Assembly (NCBI RefSeq): GCF_947493125.1
Contig: NZ_CANLQB010000005.1
Span: forward strand, 62,001-126,000
Reading direction: 5' to 3'
Length of the DNA stretch: 64,000 bases
Source: an uncultured Roseobacter sp.
GTDB lineage: Bacteria > Pseudomonadota > Alphaproteobacteria > Rhodobacterales > Rhodobacteraceae
Numbering within the stretch: the stretch's first letter is position 1; each line of letters begins with the position of its first letter. The notes below the pieces were generated by a model. The model did not search any database and was not told the origin of the DNA. It saw only the letters and a program-made list of their open reading frames with translations. The position numbers and the translations under genes were made by a program. This document shows, piece after piece, positions 43,704 to 52,974 of this stretch.

Positions 43704-44074
43704 CCGTCCGTGGAGATCGCCCCGCCGGCCCAGGCGATGGGGCGCACCTCGAGCCGGGCGATCGGCGATGAGATCATCCGGGCGTGCTCCAGCGCCTCGT
43801 CGAGATCGCGGAACGCGGCGGCGTAGAAACCCAGAAAGCTTTCCTTGGTCTCGGCAAAGGGGCCGTCGACCACCAGCGGGGGCTGATCGGAGGCGGGCGC
43901 GGGCGTCAGGGTCACGGCGGTGGACGGCGGCATGAGCTTGACGCTGACAAAGGCCCCCCGCTCAGCCAACCGCGTCTGCAGCGCCGTGTGACCGGCCAGG
44001 ACCTCGGCCTGCCGGTCCTGCGGCAGTTGTTCGAACACCCCGGCCTCGCCGTAGATGTTGATTGCGTACATCAT
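43700..44074 (-). CDS. YCII/DGPF-domain protein (ECF42 partner)
   Basis: 124 aa from ATG 44074 (GGAGAGGATCC upstream). VVDGPFAETKESFLGFY contains the DGPF motif that names the domain; the Y-A-I-N-I-Y start is typical. These proteins accompany ECF42 sigma factors and are usually their main regulon targets; the biochemical role is unclear. Confidence 0.92.
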   Translation of the reverse strand: MMYAINIYGEAGVFEQLPQDRQAEVLAGHTALQTRLAERGAFVSVKLMPPSTAVTLTPAPASDQPPLVVDGPFAETKESFLGFYAAAFRDLDEALEHARMISSPIARLEVRPIAWAGGAISTDG

Positions 44075-44258
44075 GGATCCTCTCCCTGGTTGGTGCTGAT
44101 GCAAGGACGCGCGAGGCGCGGCATATCCGACACCGGCACCCGCGCCTCTCTCCGGTACCGCGCCCGGAGCCGGTGCCGGGCCTTACACCTAAAGTATGAT
44201 AGGCGGTCTTGCGAACTGCGTCTAAGGTCACGTGAGAGTGACAGAGGAGGAGATCACT

Positions 44259-44366
44259 ATGGCTTGGAGCAAACCCGTTGTCCGCGAGATCGAATGCGGC
44301 ATGGAAATCAACATGTACGGCCCCGGTGAAGAGGATGAGCGTGGCGGCGAGCGCGACGTCATCTAA
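44259..44366 (+). CDS. pqqA: PQQ precursor peptide
   Basis: 35 aa from ATG 44259 with AGAGGAGGAG ahead. The conserved E-x3-Y that becomes PQQ is E16-I-N-M-Y20 in IECGMEINMYGPG; the start MAWSKPVV is standard ('W-x-K-P'). The C-terminal tail (EEDERGGERDVI) is longer and more acidic than the ~24-aa norm. pqqB follows 15 bases downstream. Confidence 0.96.
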   Translation: MAWSKPVVREIECGMEINMYGPGEEDERGGERDVI

Positions 44367-44381
44367 CGGCTCAGCCGTTTT

Positions 44382-45269
44382 ATGAATTTGATTGTTCTTG
44401 GGGCGGCCGCCGGTGGGGGGCTGCCCCAATGGAATTGCGGGTGCCGGAATTGTGCGGATGCGCGGGCAGGAACGATTGCGCCGATGACGCAGTCGTCCGT
44501 TGCCGTATCCGCCAATGGCACGGATTGGGCGGTGCTGAACGCCTCGCCCGATATCCGGTCGCAGCTGCAGCAGATCCCGGCGATGCGCCCGGGCGCGCTG
44601 CGCGGGACGCCGATTGCGTCGGTGGTCCTGACCAATGGCGATATCGACCACATCGCAGGGCTGTTGACCTTGCGCGAGAAGACCCCTTTCACCACCTATG
44701 CCACCGCGGCCGGGCTCGAGATCCTGGAGAGCAACTCGGTGTTCAACGTGCTGGACGCGGAGCTGGTCGCGCGGCGGCGGATCGAGCTGGAGGCCCCGTT
44801 TGAAGCCGCGCCGGGCCTGACAGTCACGGCCTTTTCCGTGCCGGGCAAGGTGGCGCTGTTTCTCGAAGGCGACCGGTTGAACCTCGAAGAGGTGGGCGAG
44901 CAGACGGTGGGGTTGATCCTTGAGACGGGATCGGCGCGGGCGGTCTATATTCCCGGCTGCGCCAAGGTGCCCGACTGGCTGCTGGAGCGGCTGGAGGGGG
45001 CGGATCTGCTGCTCTTCGACGGCACGGTCTGGAACAACGACGACATGCAGCGGACGGGCACCGGGCAGAAGACCGGGGCGCGCATGGGGCATCTGCCGCT
45101 GAACGGGCCGGAGGGCAGTCTGGCGCGTTTTCAGGATGTGACCGCGCGCAAGATCTTCATTCACATCAACAACACCAACCCGATCCTGCAACCGGACAGT
45201 GCCGAGCGGGCGGAGGTTCTGGCCCGTGGCTGGGAGATCGCCCACGACGGGATGGAGATCACGCTCTAG
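44382..45269 (+). CDS. pqqB: PQQ biosynthesis protein PqqB
   Basis: 295 aa, metallo-beta-lactamase fold. Opens LIVLGAAAGGGLPQWNCGC, with SVVLTNGDIDHIAGLLTLRE (the metal-binding D-H pair region) and HINNTNPIL near the end, all standard PqqB. It hydroxylates the PqqA-derived tyrosine. A short stem (CTGCTT 45275-45280, AAGCAG 45289-45294) follows the stop. pqqC, D and E do not follow, so the set is split in this genome. Confidence 0.96.
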   Translation: MNLIVLGAAAGGGLPQWNCGCRNCADARAGTIAPMTQSSVAVSANGTDWAVLNASPDIRSQLQQIPAMRPGALRGTPIASVVLTNGDIDHIAGLLTLREKTPFTTYATAAGLEILESNSVFNVLDAELVARRRIELEAPFEAAPGLTVTAFSVPGKVALFLEGDRLNLEEVGEQTVGLILETGSARAVYIPGCAKVPDWLLERLEGADLLLFDGTVWNNDDMQRTGTGQKTGARMGHLPLNGPEGSLARFQDVTARKIFIHINNTNPILQPDSAERAEVLARGWEIAHDGMEITL

Positions 45270-45369
45270 GGCGCCTGCTTTTTCTTCGAAGCAGACAGGA
45301 TCGTGTTTTGCCGTGGAGCGGCAGGCGAAGGGGTGTGCGGCATCCGCAGGGGGCCACGATGGCCGGCGG

Positions 45370-47568
45370 TCAGGCTGTGCGCGGGACCGTCGTCAGAAAC
45401 TCGGCCAGCACCGCGCGCGACAGCGGCTTATGCGCCAGATCGACCTGCAGCGTGGCGCAGGTGTCGATCAGCTCCTGCGAGCGGTTGGCGGAGATGATCG
45501 TCGTCGGCAGCGTCCCGTAGCGGTCGCGCAGCCGCGGCACCAGCTCCGTACCGCTGATCCCGTCGCCCAGCTGGTAATCCAGCAGGAAGCCATCCGGCAC
45601 CACGCCCAGCTCCTCGTAGAGGCTGAGGGCCTCCTCTGCGCTGGAGCATTGCAACACGTCCGAGCCAAGCGCTTCGATGGTCATGGAGATCGAGTTGCGC
45701 AGAGCCGCGTCGTTCTCCACCAGCCCGATCAGCAGGCCTTGCGTGGAGCGCTCGGCCCGGGCGGGAGGGGCGCGGTCCGGCCCCCGCGTGGCGCGGCGCG
45801 CGGGCTTGAGCCCGACCGAAAAACAGCTGCCGCGCCCAAGCTCGGACCACAGGTCGAGCTCGTGGTCGAGCATCTTGCAGGCGCGGTCCACGATGGCGAG
45901 GCCGAGGCCCAGGCCGACCTGATCGCCCCGCTCCTTTTTGAGCTGCTGGAATTCCTGGAAGATCACCTTCTGGTCGCTGGCCGAGATGCCCGGGCCCTGG
46001 TCGCAGACCTCGACCCGGATGAGGCCGCCTTTCTGGCGCACACCCACAAGGATCTTGCGTCCGGTGGTGTAGCGGATGGCGTTGCTGATGATGTTCTGCA
46101 GAATGCGGTAGAGGTAGGATTGGTCGCTCTGCACCTTGAGCGAGGTGGTCACGAAGCGCAGGTCGAGCCCGCGCGCGGTCGCCAGCGGCGCGAACTCGTT
46201 GTAGAGCGTGGTGAAGACCCGGTTCAGATCCACCGTCGTCAGATCGTAGGTGGCGAGCCCGAGGTCGAGTTTCGAGATGTCGAGCAGCGCCGTGATGATC
46301 GATTCCGCGCTTTCCAGCGCCGAGGTGGTCTTGCGCACCAGCTCTCGGTCGGAGCCGCTGTGCACGCGGTCTTCCAGCACCGAGGTGTAGAGCTTTGCGG
46401 CCGACATCGGTTGCAGCAGGTCATGGGAGGCGGCGGCCACAAAGCGGGTCTTGGAGGCATTGGCGCGCTTGGCGTCCTCCAGCGCCTTTCCGAGCTCGAT
46501 GGTCCGGTCGGAGACGCGTTTCTCTAAGGTCTCGTTGAGCTCGCGCAGGGCGCTGGAGGTCTGGCGTTCCTGCGTGATGTCGTTGAAACTGATCACGAAG
46601 CCGCGGTCGGGCATTTCCTGCATGAAGACGTCGAAGATGGCATCGTCATCGCGCAGCACCTCGAAGCTGAGCGCGTCGCGGCCTGCGCTCTTGCGTGCCC
46701 AGTCGCGCAGATCCGCTTTCTGCATCGCGCCGGTGTAGGTGAAGAGATCCTCCAGCCGGTCGAGCAGTTCATCGAAGTTGCCGCCGCGAAAGGTGGGGCC
46801 GATGCGGCGGCGCAGCAGGTCCTCCATGCGCCGGTTCCAGCCAACCAGACGGCGGTCTTGGTCGAAGATGCAGATGCCCTGTTTGATATGATCGAGCGTG
46901 GCGCGCAGCATCAGTGCCTGCTTGTGCACCAGCTTGTCGCGTTCCTGCCGCTCGAGCCGCATGATCTCGGTCACATCGGTCTGCAGGATCACGGTGCCGC
47001 GGGTGTCGGTGCGGTGTTCGCTCACCTGGATCCAGCGGTTGCCGGTGAGCCGGATGTTGAAGACCACGTGATCCTTGCGGTGCAGCTTGCGGCGCGTGTG
47101 GCGCCAGCGTTCGGGGCTTTCCTCGGCGCTCCAGTCGTGTTCGCTGCTGTTGCTGACCAATGTGACGTAGTCGTCGAAGGCAAGCCCGGTGCTGAGCTGG
47201 CCGCGCACATCGCTGAGCGCTTCGCAGAAGCGGCTGTTATAGAGCACCAGCCGGTCGCCCTGATCGAAGAGCGCGAAGCCTTCGTCGATGGTCTCGATGG
47301 CATCGGCGAGGTTGGCGCGGGCATCCTCCGCCTCCTGCCGCGCCAGGGCAAAGCGGGCGTTCGATTCATGCAAGAGATCCAGCGTGCGCTCCAGATCGAC
47401 CGTGCGCTGGCGCACCTGCTCCTCCAGCATCGCGGCGCGTTCGAACTGCGCATAGGCGAGGCCGGTCTGGTCGGGGCTTTGCTCGACCTTGCGCATCAGC
47501 GCCTCGGCGATCTGCATCAGCTTTTCGTTCTGCCGTTCGAGGCTGTCGGCGGGGTTGACGAGATCCAT
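45370..47568 (-). CDS. PAS-domain hybrid histidine kinase with receiver
   Basis: 732 aa, soluble. An N-terminal coiled coil (residues 1-80) precedes two PAS domains (about 85-205 and 210-335). The phosphorylatable histidine is H382 in AASHDLLQPMSAAK (HisKA), followed by N-box NIISNAIRYTTG, G-box VCDQGPGISASD and a C-terminal receiver with aspartate D664 (FLLDYQLGDG). Three bases after the FIST gene on the minus strand, so it belongs to the regulator-FIST-kinase operon. The arrangement resembles the ErcS'-type kinase near exa/pqq genes in Pseudomonas, suggesting control of PQQ-dependent alcohol oxidation. Confidence 0.92.
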   Translation of the reverse strand: MDLVNPADSLERQNEKLMQIAEALMRKVEQSPDQTGLAYAQFERAAMLEEQVRQRTVDLERTLDLLHESNARFALARQEAEDARANLADAIETIDEGFALFDQGDRLVLYNSRFCEALSDVRGQLSTGLAFDDYVTLVSNSSEHDWSAEESPERWRHTRRKLHRKDHVVFNIRLTGNRWIQVSEHRTDTRGTVILQTDVTEIMRLERQERDKLVHKQALMLRATLDHIKQGICIFDQDRRLVGWNRRMEDLLRRRIGPTFRGGNFDELLDRLEDLFTYTGAMQKADLRDWARKSAGRDALSFEVLRDDDAIFDVFMQEMPDRGFVISFNDITQERQTSSALRELNETLEKRVSDRTIELGKALEDAKRANASKTRFVAAASHDLLQPMSAAKLYTSVLEDRVHSGSDRELVRKTTSALESAESIITALLDISKLDLGLATYDLTTVDLNRVFTTLYNEFAPLATARGLDLRFVTTSLKVQSDQSYLYRILQNIISNAIRYTTGRKILVGVRQKGGLIRVEVCDQGPGISASDQKVIFQEFQQLKKERGDQVGLGLGLAIVDRACKMLDHELDLWSELGRGSCFSVGLKPARRATRGPDRAPPARAERSTQGLLIGLVENDAALRNSISMTIEALGSDVLQCSSAEEALSLYEELGVVPDGFLLDYQLGDGISGTELVPRLRDRYGTLPTTIISANRSQELIDTCATLQVDLAHKPLSRAVLAEFLTTVPRTA

Positions 47569-47571
47569 GGC

Positions 47572-48747
47572 TCAGCGGTCGGGGTTGACCAGCATCACAC
47601 CGGTCATGGTGTGGTTCACATGCAGGGGCCCGATCTGCTCGCCGTAGGTGGAAAAGCCCACCACCCGGTTGCGCGCCATGATCTCGGAGAGGTCGCGGGT
47701 GGCCTGGGTCTGTTCCGCCTCGATCCGGCGCAGCACGCAATCGCAGGCGAAGATGTCCACATCCTCGCGCCCCGCCTTGATCTTGGAGAGCTCCTGATCG
47801 AGGTGGCTGGCGATTTCCTGCGGCTCGGCCACGTTCAGCACCATGCCCTCGTCGATGGCGGCGAAGAACACCAGCTCGCCCGCTTCGTTCACGCGCTGGA
47901 TCGCGCGGACGTGGTGGGTGTCGCCCAGACGCACCACCACCGGGTGGGCGGAGAAGGTGAACTCGTCAAGCTGGTCGGGGTCCTTGTTCACGATGCGGGC
48001 ATATTCGCGGGCCGCGGGTTCGGCGTTGATCTCCTTGACGATGCGGCGCTCGGGGTCGGCCTTGGTGACGATCATGCGGCGCCCTGTCGGCTCCAGATGG
48101 TTGAGGCTGAAGACGCGGGTCTCGCAGTCGGTGCGCACGAAGGTCACCAGGGCCGCGCCGGAGCGGAGGTGCTCGCCATCGGCGAGCCAGGTTTCCTCGA
48201 ACCGCGTGCCATCCCCGGAGGAGCCGCCGAAGACCGGCCAGGCGCCCATGGCAGGCGCGATGGTCGCGGCCAGCACATCCTCGCGCAGCGACAACCCATC
48301 GACCAGCAGGAAGCTGAAGCCGTTGGGCTTGTCACCGTGCTGATCGGCGAGCGCGGTGCGGGCCTGCACCAGCTGGTCGATGAGGCTCTGGGCCTCCAGC
48401 GCTTCGAGGTTGTCGATCCGCACGGTTTCGGTGGCGAAGTGCCGCGCGGGCAGGGCGATCACCACGGAGGTGTCGTCCTCGGTATAGCCCTGCCCGCCGA
48501 TCTGTCCCGCCGTGGTGCAGCCGGTCACGCCGGTCTCGGGGAAAATCTCGACCGCGGTGGAGCAAATCCGTTGCAGATCGTGCCGGTTGGGGCTGAACAC
48601 GAAGAGCTGCGCCCAAGCTTCATGGGCCAGCCGATCCTTCAGGTGTCGGGCGGGATTGGTTTCATCCGCCGCGATGTGGACGATCGTCAAAAGTCGTTTC
48701 GCAACCGCGTCGGACGCGGCAATGCTCTGCGCACCTTCCATTTTCAT
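47572..48747 (-). CDS. FIST-domain sensory protein
   Basis: 391 aa with FIST N-terminal and C-terminal domains, proposed small-ligand sensors. Recognisable parts: LFVFSPNRHDLQRICSTAVE, TGCTTAGQIGGQGYTEDDTS, FLLVDGLSLREDVLAATIAP, FGGSSGDGTRFEETWLADGE, and IFACDCVLRRIEAEQTQ (the C-terminal Cys block). It lies between the response regulator and kinase genes and probably feeds signals to the kinase. Ligand unknown, perhaps an amino acid-like or redox signal. Confidence 0.9.
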   Translation of the reverse strand: MKMEGAQSIAASDAVAKRLLTIVHIAADETNPARHLKDRLAHEAWAQLFVFSPNRHDLQRICSTAVEIFPETGVTGCTTAGQIGGQGYTEDDTSVVIALPARHFATETVRIDNLEALEAQSLIDQLVQARTALADQHGDKPNGFSFLLVDGLSLREDVLAATIAPAMGAWPVFGGSSGDGTRFEETWLADGEHLRSGAALVTFVRTDCETRVFSLNHLEPTGRRMIVTKADPERRIVKEINAEPAAREYARIVNKDPDQLDEFTFSAHPVVVRLGDTHHVRAIQRVNEAGELVFFAAIDEGMVLNVAEPQEIASHLDQELSKIKAGREDVDIFACDCVLRRIEAEQTQATRDLSEIMARNRVVGFSTYGEQIGPLHVNHTMTGVMLVNPDR

Positions 48748-48783
48748 TGGGTCTTGCCTCCCCCCGCAAGGATAGGCGCAACC

Positions 48784-49479
48784 CTAGCTCTCAGGCAAGA
48801 TGGAGTTGAACTGCGCCTTTTGCGAGACAAGCACGGCCTGCGTGCGGCTGTGCACGCCGAGCTTGCGCATGATCGCGGTCACATGCGCCTTGACGGTGGT
48901 TTCGGCAATCGAGAGGTCGAAGGCGATCTGCTTGTTCAGCTTGCCCTCGCAGATCAGCTGCAGGATACGGGACTGCTGCGCGGTGAGATCAGAGAGCCGG
49001 GAGACCGCATCGCTGACGGCATCGTCTTCGGGATCGTTGAAGCTGTCGGGCTTGTAAGTCTGGCCGTCGGCGATGGCGTTGATCGCCTCCTCCAGCTTGG
49101 CGCGCGGGCTGTGTTTGGGCACAAAGCCCGACGCCCCGGCGGCCAGCACCGAGGAGACCATGCGCGCGTCATCCATGGAGGAGACCACCAGAACGGGGGC
49201 GGCACCCGCGGCGCGGCTGATCTCGATCACCCCATCGACGCCCGCCACATCCGGCAGGTTCAGGTCGAGCGCCACGAGGCGCGGCTGCGGTTCTTCGGCC
49301 AGAAGCGCGAGTGCGCGTTCCATCGTGTCGGCGGTTTTCACGTTGATCCCCGGCATGACGCTGCGCAGCGTCAGTTCGAGCGCATCGCAAAAGAGCGGGT
49401 GATCGTCCACCACCAGAATCCAGCCTTGCGGCGTGGTCTGCGCCCAGTCGCGCGATGTCTTGAGAATATCCGTCGTCAT
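48784..49479 (-). CDS. LuxR/NarL-family response regulator
   Basis: 231 aa. Receiver domain residues 15-135 with D25/D26 (ILVVDDHPLF) and phospho-acceptor D72 (VALDLNLPDVAG); the DNA-binding helix-turn-helix is at 165-225 (LTAQQSRILQLICEGKLNKQ, TVKAHVTAIMRKLG). First gene of the regulator-FIST-kinase operon. A terminator separates it from the upstream alcohol dehydrogenase. It is a good candidate activator of that gene. Confidence 0.94.
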   Translation of the reverse strand: MTTDILKTSRDWAQTTPQGWILVVDDHPLFCDALELTLRSVMPGINVKTADTMERALALLAEEPQPRLVALDLNLPDVAGVDGVIEISRAAGAAPVLVVSSMDDARMVSSVLAAGASGFVPKHSPRAKLEEAINAIADGQTYKPDSFNDPEDDAVSDAVSRLSDLTAQQSRILQLICEGKLNKQIAFDLSIAETTVKAHVTAIMRKLGVHSRTQAVLVSQKAQFNSILPES

Positions 49480-49532
49480 ACTGGTACCCTAACACCTTCT
49501 TCGCGTCCGGAAACTATCCAAAAGTCTCATGT

Positions 49533-49560
49533 AAAAAGGGCGCCCCGCGCGGGACGCCCT
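49533..49560 (-). terminator. Rho-independent terminator after the PQQ alcohol dehydrogenase
   Basis: On the minus strand AGGGCGTCCC and GGGGCGCCCT arms around GCGC are followed by TTTTT, 26 bases after the dehydrogenase stop. This should end its transcript before the regulator gene. Confidence 0.85.
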
Positions 49561-49585
49561 ATGGTCAGTCGCGGTCATCCGCGCA

Positions 49586-51352
49586 TCAGTTCGCGCTGGC
49601 CAGCTGTTCGGGCAGGCGGAAGGTCCAGAGCATGCCGCCCTGGTTGAGGTAGTTGACCTTCTTGGCCACTTCGCCCCCCCAGAGCGGAACAGCGCCACCC
49701 CAGCCGGAGATCACGGTCACGTACTGCTCGCCGTCCTGCTCCCAGGTGATCGGCTGGCCGACGATGCCGGAGCCGGTCTGGAAGGACCATAGTTCTTCGC
49801 CGGTCTCGTCGTCAAAGGCGATGAACTTGCCCTCCGGTGTGCCAGTGAAGACCAGCCCGCCCGCGGTCGCCATCACGCCACCCCAGAGCGGGGCGTCGTT
49901 CTTGAACTCCCACTTAAGCTCGCCGGTGTCCGGGTCGATCGCCTTCAGGGAGCCGATGTGGTCTTCGTAGTTGGGCTTGATGGTGAAGCCCGAGCCCAGA
50001 TAGGCGGCACCCTTCTTGTAGGTGATCGGCTCGTTCCAGATGTCCATGCCCCATTCGTTCGAAGGCACATAGAAGTTGCCTGTGCGCTGCGAAAACGCCA
50101 TCGGCATCCAGTTCTTGCCGCCGAGGAAGCCGGGGGAGGAGAAGACAACCTCGCCCTTCTTGCCATCGGCTGAGGCTGCCGGGTCGCCGGGGCGGTTGTC
50201 TTCGATAAAGATCGGGCGTCCGGTTTCGTCGATGCCGCTCGCCCAGCTGATGTCCTTGACGAAGGGCACGGCACTGACGAATTCGCCGTCTTCCCGGTTC
50301 AGCACGTAGAAGAAGCCGTTGCGGTCGGCGGTGGCCCAGCGTTTCTCGCCCGCGCGGTCGGTGTAGGCCACGACCTCGTTCACGCCGTCATAGTCCCAGC
50401 CTTCGCGCGGCGTGGTCTGGTAGTGCCACTTGATTTCACCCGTGGCCGGGTCGATTCCGATGCGGCTGGCGGCGTAGAGGTTGTCACCCATGCCATCGCC
50501 GGAGGGCGCGCCCGCGCCGCGCAGATGGCTGTTCCAGGGGGCCGGGTTGCCGGTGCCGAAGACCAGCGTATCGGTCTCGATGTCATAGGAGCCGCCGAGC
50601 CAGGTGGCCCCGCCGCCGGTCTTCCACATGTCACCCGGCCAGGTGGCATTGAGCGTGCCGGTCATGGTGCTTTCTTCGCCGTTCAGCGTGCCCATGTGGC
50701 CCTCGATCACGGGGCGGGTCCAGACCGTCTCACCCGTCATCGCGTCCCGCGCCTGCACTTCGCCGACGATGCCAAACTCACCGCCCGAGTTGCCGGTGAT
50801 CACCAGCCCGTTCACGATCAGCGGGGCGGCGGTATAGCTGTAACCCGCCTTATAGTCGGCGATTTTCTTGCGCCAGACCACATCGCCGGTGTCCTTGTTC
50901 AGCGCCACGATGCGCGCATCGAGCGTGCCGAAGATGACCATGTCGCCATAGATCGCGGCGCCGCGGTTGACCACGTCGCAGCAGGGCAGGATGCCTTCGG
51001 GCAGACGCGCGTCGTACTGCCAGATCTCCTGGCCGGTCTTGACGTCGATGGCATACATCCGGCTGTAGGACCCGGTGATATACATCTTGCCGTCATGCAC
51101 GAGCGGCTGGGTTTCCTGGCCGCGCTGCTTTTCACCGCCCAGGGAGAAGGCCCAGGCGGGCACGAGGTTCTTCACGTTGTCCTTGTTGAGGGTGTCCAGC
51201 GGCGAATAGCGCTGGAGGTGACGCCCCATGCCGTTGGTCAGCACGTCGCCCGTGGACGCCTGATCGTTGGCGAGCATCTCTTCTGTCACTTCTGCATGTG
51301 CCGCGGTGCCTGCCAGCAGGCAGATGACGGCGGCTTTGATAAACCTGTTCAT
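49586..51352 (-). CDS. exaF: Lanthanide-type PQQ-dependent alcohol dehydrogenase (ExaF/PedH clade)
   Basis: 588 aa from ATG 51352 (GGGAGGAAAC upstream), signal peptide ending HAE. Eight-bladed quinoprotein: vicinal disulfide C124-C125 ([11 protein letters not shown]), E192 ([11 protein letters not shown]), N269 ([10 protein letters not shown]) and catalytic D320 in GWDYDGVN. The aspartate at D322, two residues on, is the mark of lanthanide-dependent enzymes; calcium enzymes have Ala, Ser or Thr there. The surrounding sequence ([22 protein letters not shown]) is of the ethanol-dehydrogenase type, not XoxF. Oxidises primary alcohols in the periplasm. Confidence 0.93.
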   Translation of the reverse strand: MNRFIKAAVICLLAGTAAHAEVTEEMLANDQASTGDVLTNGMGRHLQRYSPLDTLNKDNVKNLVPAWAFSLGGEKQRGQETQPLVHDGKMYITGSYSRMYAIDVKTGQEIWQYDARLPEGILPCCDVVNRGAAIYGDMVIFGTLDARIVALNKDTGDVVWRKKIADYKAGYSYTAAPLIVNGLVITGNSGGEFGIVGEVQARDAMTGETVWTRPVIEGHMGTLNGEESTMTGTLNATWPGDMWKTGGGATWLGGSYDIETDTLVFGTGNPAPWNSHLRGAGAPSGDGMGDNLYAASRIGIDPATGEIKWHYQTTPREGWDYDGVNEVVAYTDRAGEKRWATADRNGFFYVLNREDGEFVSAVPFVKDISWASGIDETGRPIFIEDNRPGDPAASADGKKGEVVFSSPGFLGGKNWMPMAFSQRTGNFYVPSNEWGMDIWNEPITYKKGAAYLGSGFTIKPNYEDHIGSLKAIDPDTGELKWEFKNDAPLWGGVMATAGGLVFTGTPEGKFIAFDDETGEELWSFQTGSGIVGQPITWEQDGEQYVTVISGWGGAVPLWGGEVAKKVNYLNQGGMLWTFRLPEQLASAN

Positions 51353-51532
51353 CGGTTTCCTCCCAATCGTCGGTATGAGGCTGCGCACCTTTCCTCATGG
51401 TACGGGACAACCCGAGGGCAGTATCGGAGGAACCGCTCACAATCTAAATTGGCCAAAGGTCGTATGCGGGTCGGCTTGCCTGATCCGGGCGATCCGGCCC
51501 AGCATGTGGGGACATGAGGTGGAGGGGGTGAC

Positions 51533-52054
51533 ATGCGGTTGTTGGGGGCATTGGTGCTGGTGCCGGGACTTGCCGGTGCGGCGGAGGTGGATGGGGCGAC
51601 CGTCTATCTGGAAGAGGCGGATGGCACGCGGATCGAGGTCGCGACGCTGGCCGGGCCGCGCAACAGCTACAGCGTGGCGTTGAATGACGCGGTGTTCTCG
51701 GATCACTTCCTGTCGATGCGTCCGTTTCGATGCATCGAAGGGGCGGAGAAAATCTGGTGCCATGTGCCGTATCCTTATGACATCAAAAGAGATATATCGG
51801 ATGATCTGATCGATCTGGAATATGATTTCCTCTTTGTGTGGAAGGGCAAGACGGACTACGGGATCAATATGTGGAATGGGGTTTATTACCGGTTGGAAAC
51901 CGTGGGCGAGGGCCTGGTGGGGCGCATGTATGAGATGGACATGGGCGTGCTCGCGGTGCCGCCGGAGGCGGGGGAGCTGCGCCCGGTCCGGGAGGTCGAT
52001 CTGGAAGAGGCGGACCCGGAGGGCCACTGGCTGCCGCGGATGGTCATTCGCTAA
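51533..52054 (+). CDS. Secreted protein of unknown function
   Basis: 173 aa with a short signal peptide (MRLLGALVLVPGLAGAAE). The body has FRCIEGAEKIWCHVPYPYDI with two cysteines and a WNGVYYRLETVGEGLVGRMY strand, suggesting a small beta protein. GGAGGGGG precedes the ATG. Divergent from the PQQ alcohol dehydrogenase, so it may share regulation. No family is recognised. Confidence 0.75.
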   Translation: MRLLGALVLVPGLAGAAEVDGATVYLEEADGTRIEVATLAGPRNSYSVALNDAVFSDHFLSMRPFRCIEGAEKIWCHVPYPYDIKRDISDDLIDLEYDFLFVWKGKTDYGINMWNGVYYRLETVGEGLVGRMYEMDMGVLAVPPEAGELRPVREVDLEEADPEGHWLPRMVIR

Positions 52055-52098
52055 GGGCTTGGGCGAACGCCGAACCGAACCGCTCCGCTGGCCGGCCC

Positions 52099-52151
52099 GG
52101 CGGGAGCCGCCGGGCAGCGCCCGACCCCCCTCGATGGGGGCGAGGGCGCTT
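52099..52151 (+). repeat. 53-nt palindromic intergenic element, copy B
   Basis: Nearly identical to copy A at 17041-17093, same length and orientation (differences mainly in the loop). Located between two convergent genes. Confidence 0.75.
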
Positions 52152-52197
52152 CTGACCTGTGCATATCGTACCCGGCTGGGAGGCCCGGCCCGTTTGC

Positions 52198-52740
52198 TCA
52201 GAAGACCGGCGCGTATTTCCAGTTGTCGGCGTCGGGCGTGACCTCGTCGAGATCGTAGCCTGCGCCTTGAAGGCGTTTGGCGACGGCGAGACCTGCGGCT
52301 GCGGCCTCATCGACGAATTGGCGCCCGAGGGTCTCGTCCTGTGCGGTGCCATGGCCGCGCATCAGGTTCAGGCCGTGGTTGAACTTGCCGACCGGATCGC
52401 CGAGCTCCGCGGCCCGCCGGTCCCAGTCGGCTGCGGCGTCGGGGTCGTAGTCGCCGCCCAGGCCATTGTTGTCGAGCTGGCTCATCCAGGTCATCGCGCC
52501 GGTGTAGCCCGCCTCCGCGCAGCGCTCGAACAGCCGCCGGGCGGCCGCGTGTTCGCCCTTCTTGGTGATCATGTAGCCGCTGGCGCAGAGCACCATACCG
52601 GTCTCGCCCCGGTCGGCCCGGTCAAGCATGGATTCCCAGGTCATCTCGGAGGGGTTCAGCGTGCCGCCCGGGTCGGTGTCGTCGGCGAGGGCGGGCGGTG
52701 CGATGAGCAGCAGCGGGATCAGGGCATGTTTCATGGGCAT
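52198..52740 (-). CDS. Secreted Sel1-like repeat protein
   Basis: 180 aa with a signal peptide (ending PALAD). Helical repeats follow the Sel1/TPR pattern: GEHAAARRLFERCAEAGYTG, DPDAAADWDRRAAELGDPVG, QDETLGRQFVDEAAAAGLAV, with the G-x2-G-A-M step. Such proteins scaffold periplasmic complexes; the position in the PQQ island hints at a role there. An ATG six bases downstream (52734) is an alternative start. Confidence 0.82.
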   Translation of the reverse strand: MPMKHALIPLLLIAPPALADDTDPGGTLNPSEMTWESMLDRADRGETGMVLCASGYMITKKGEHAAARRLFERCAEAGYTGAMTWMSQLDNNGLGGDYDPDAAADWDRRAAELGDPVGKFNHGLNLMRGHGTAQDETLGRQFVDEAAAAGLAVAKRLQGAGYDLDEVTPDADNWKYAPVF

Positions 52741-52908
52741 CAGTCTAGCACATCGGCGCGGGTGTTGCTCTTCGCCAAAGGTCGCAGGACTTTCATGGGG
52801 AATTAGATATTAAAATCAGTATTTTGGCGGATTTAGCCGTGATTTGTCCCATGGTGTTGCCAAACCGGACCGCCGGGAGGCGGCCCGGAATGGGGCGTCG
52901 GTGGGATG

Positions 52909-52952
52909 TCTGTATCGCGTCGGTATGACGTCGGTATCACGTCGGTGCGTGG
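52909..52952 (+). repeat. Four-unit 11-bp tandem repeat, copy 2
   Basis: Units TCTGTATCGCG, TCGGTATGACG, TCGGTATCACG and TCGGTGCGTGG. The first is identical to the first unit at 18246 and the third equals the second unit there. Located downstream of the beta-propeller gene and about 170 bases upstream of the Sel1-like gene start. Confidence 0.8.
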
Positions 52953-52974
52953 CGTGCGGTGGCGCAGTGAGACG

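Noticed and set aside
46858-49647. A 929-codon open frame on the plus strand
   Set aside because: It is antisense to the kinase, FIST and regulator genes, which carry clear motifs; long antisense frames are common in high-GC DNA.
49586-51352. Calling the PQQ dehydrogenase XoxF (methanol dehydrogenase)
   Set aside because: The WDYD motif is shared by both lanthanide types, but the surrounding sequence ([26 protein letters not shown]) is of the ethanol-dehydrogenase ExaF/PedH type.
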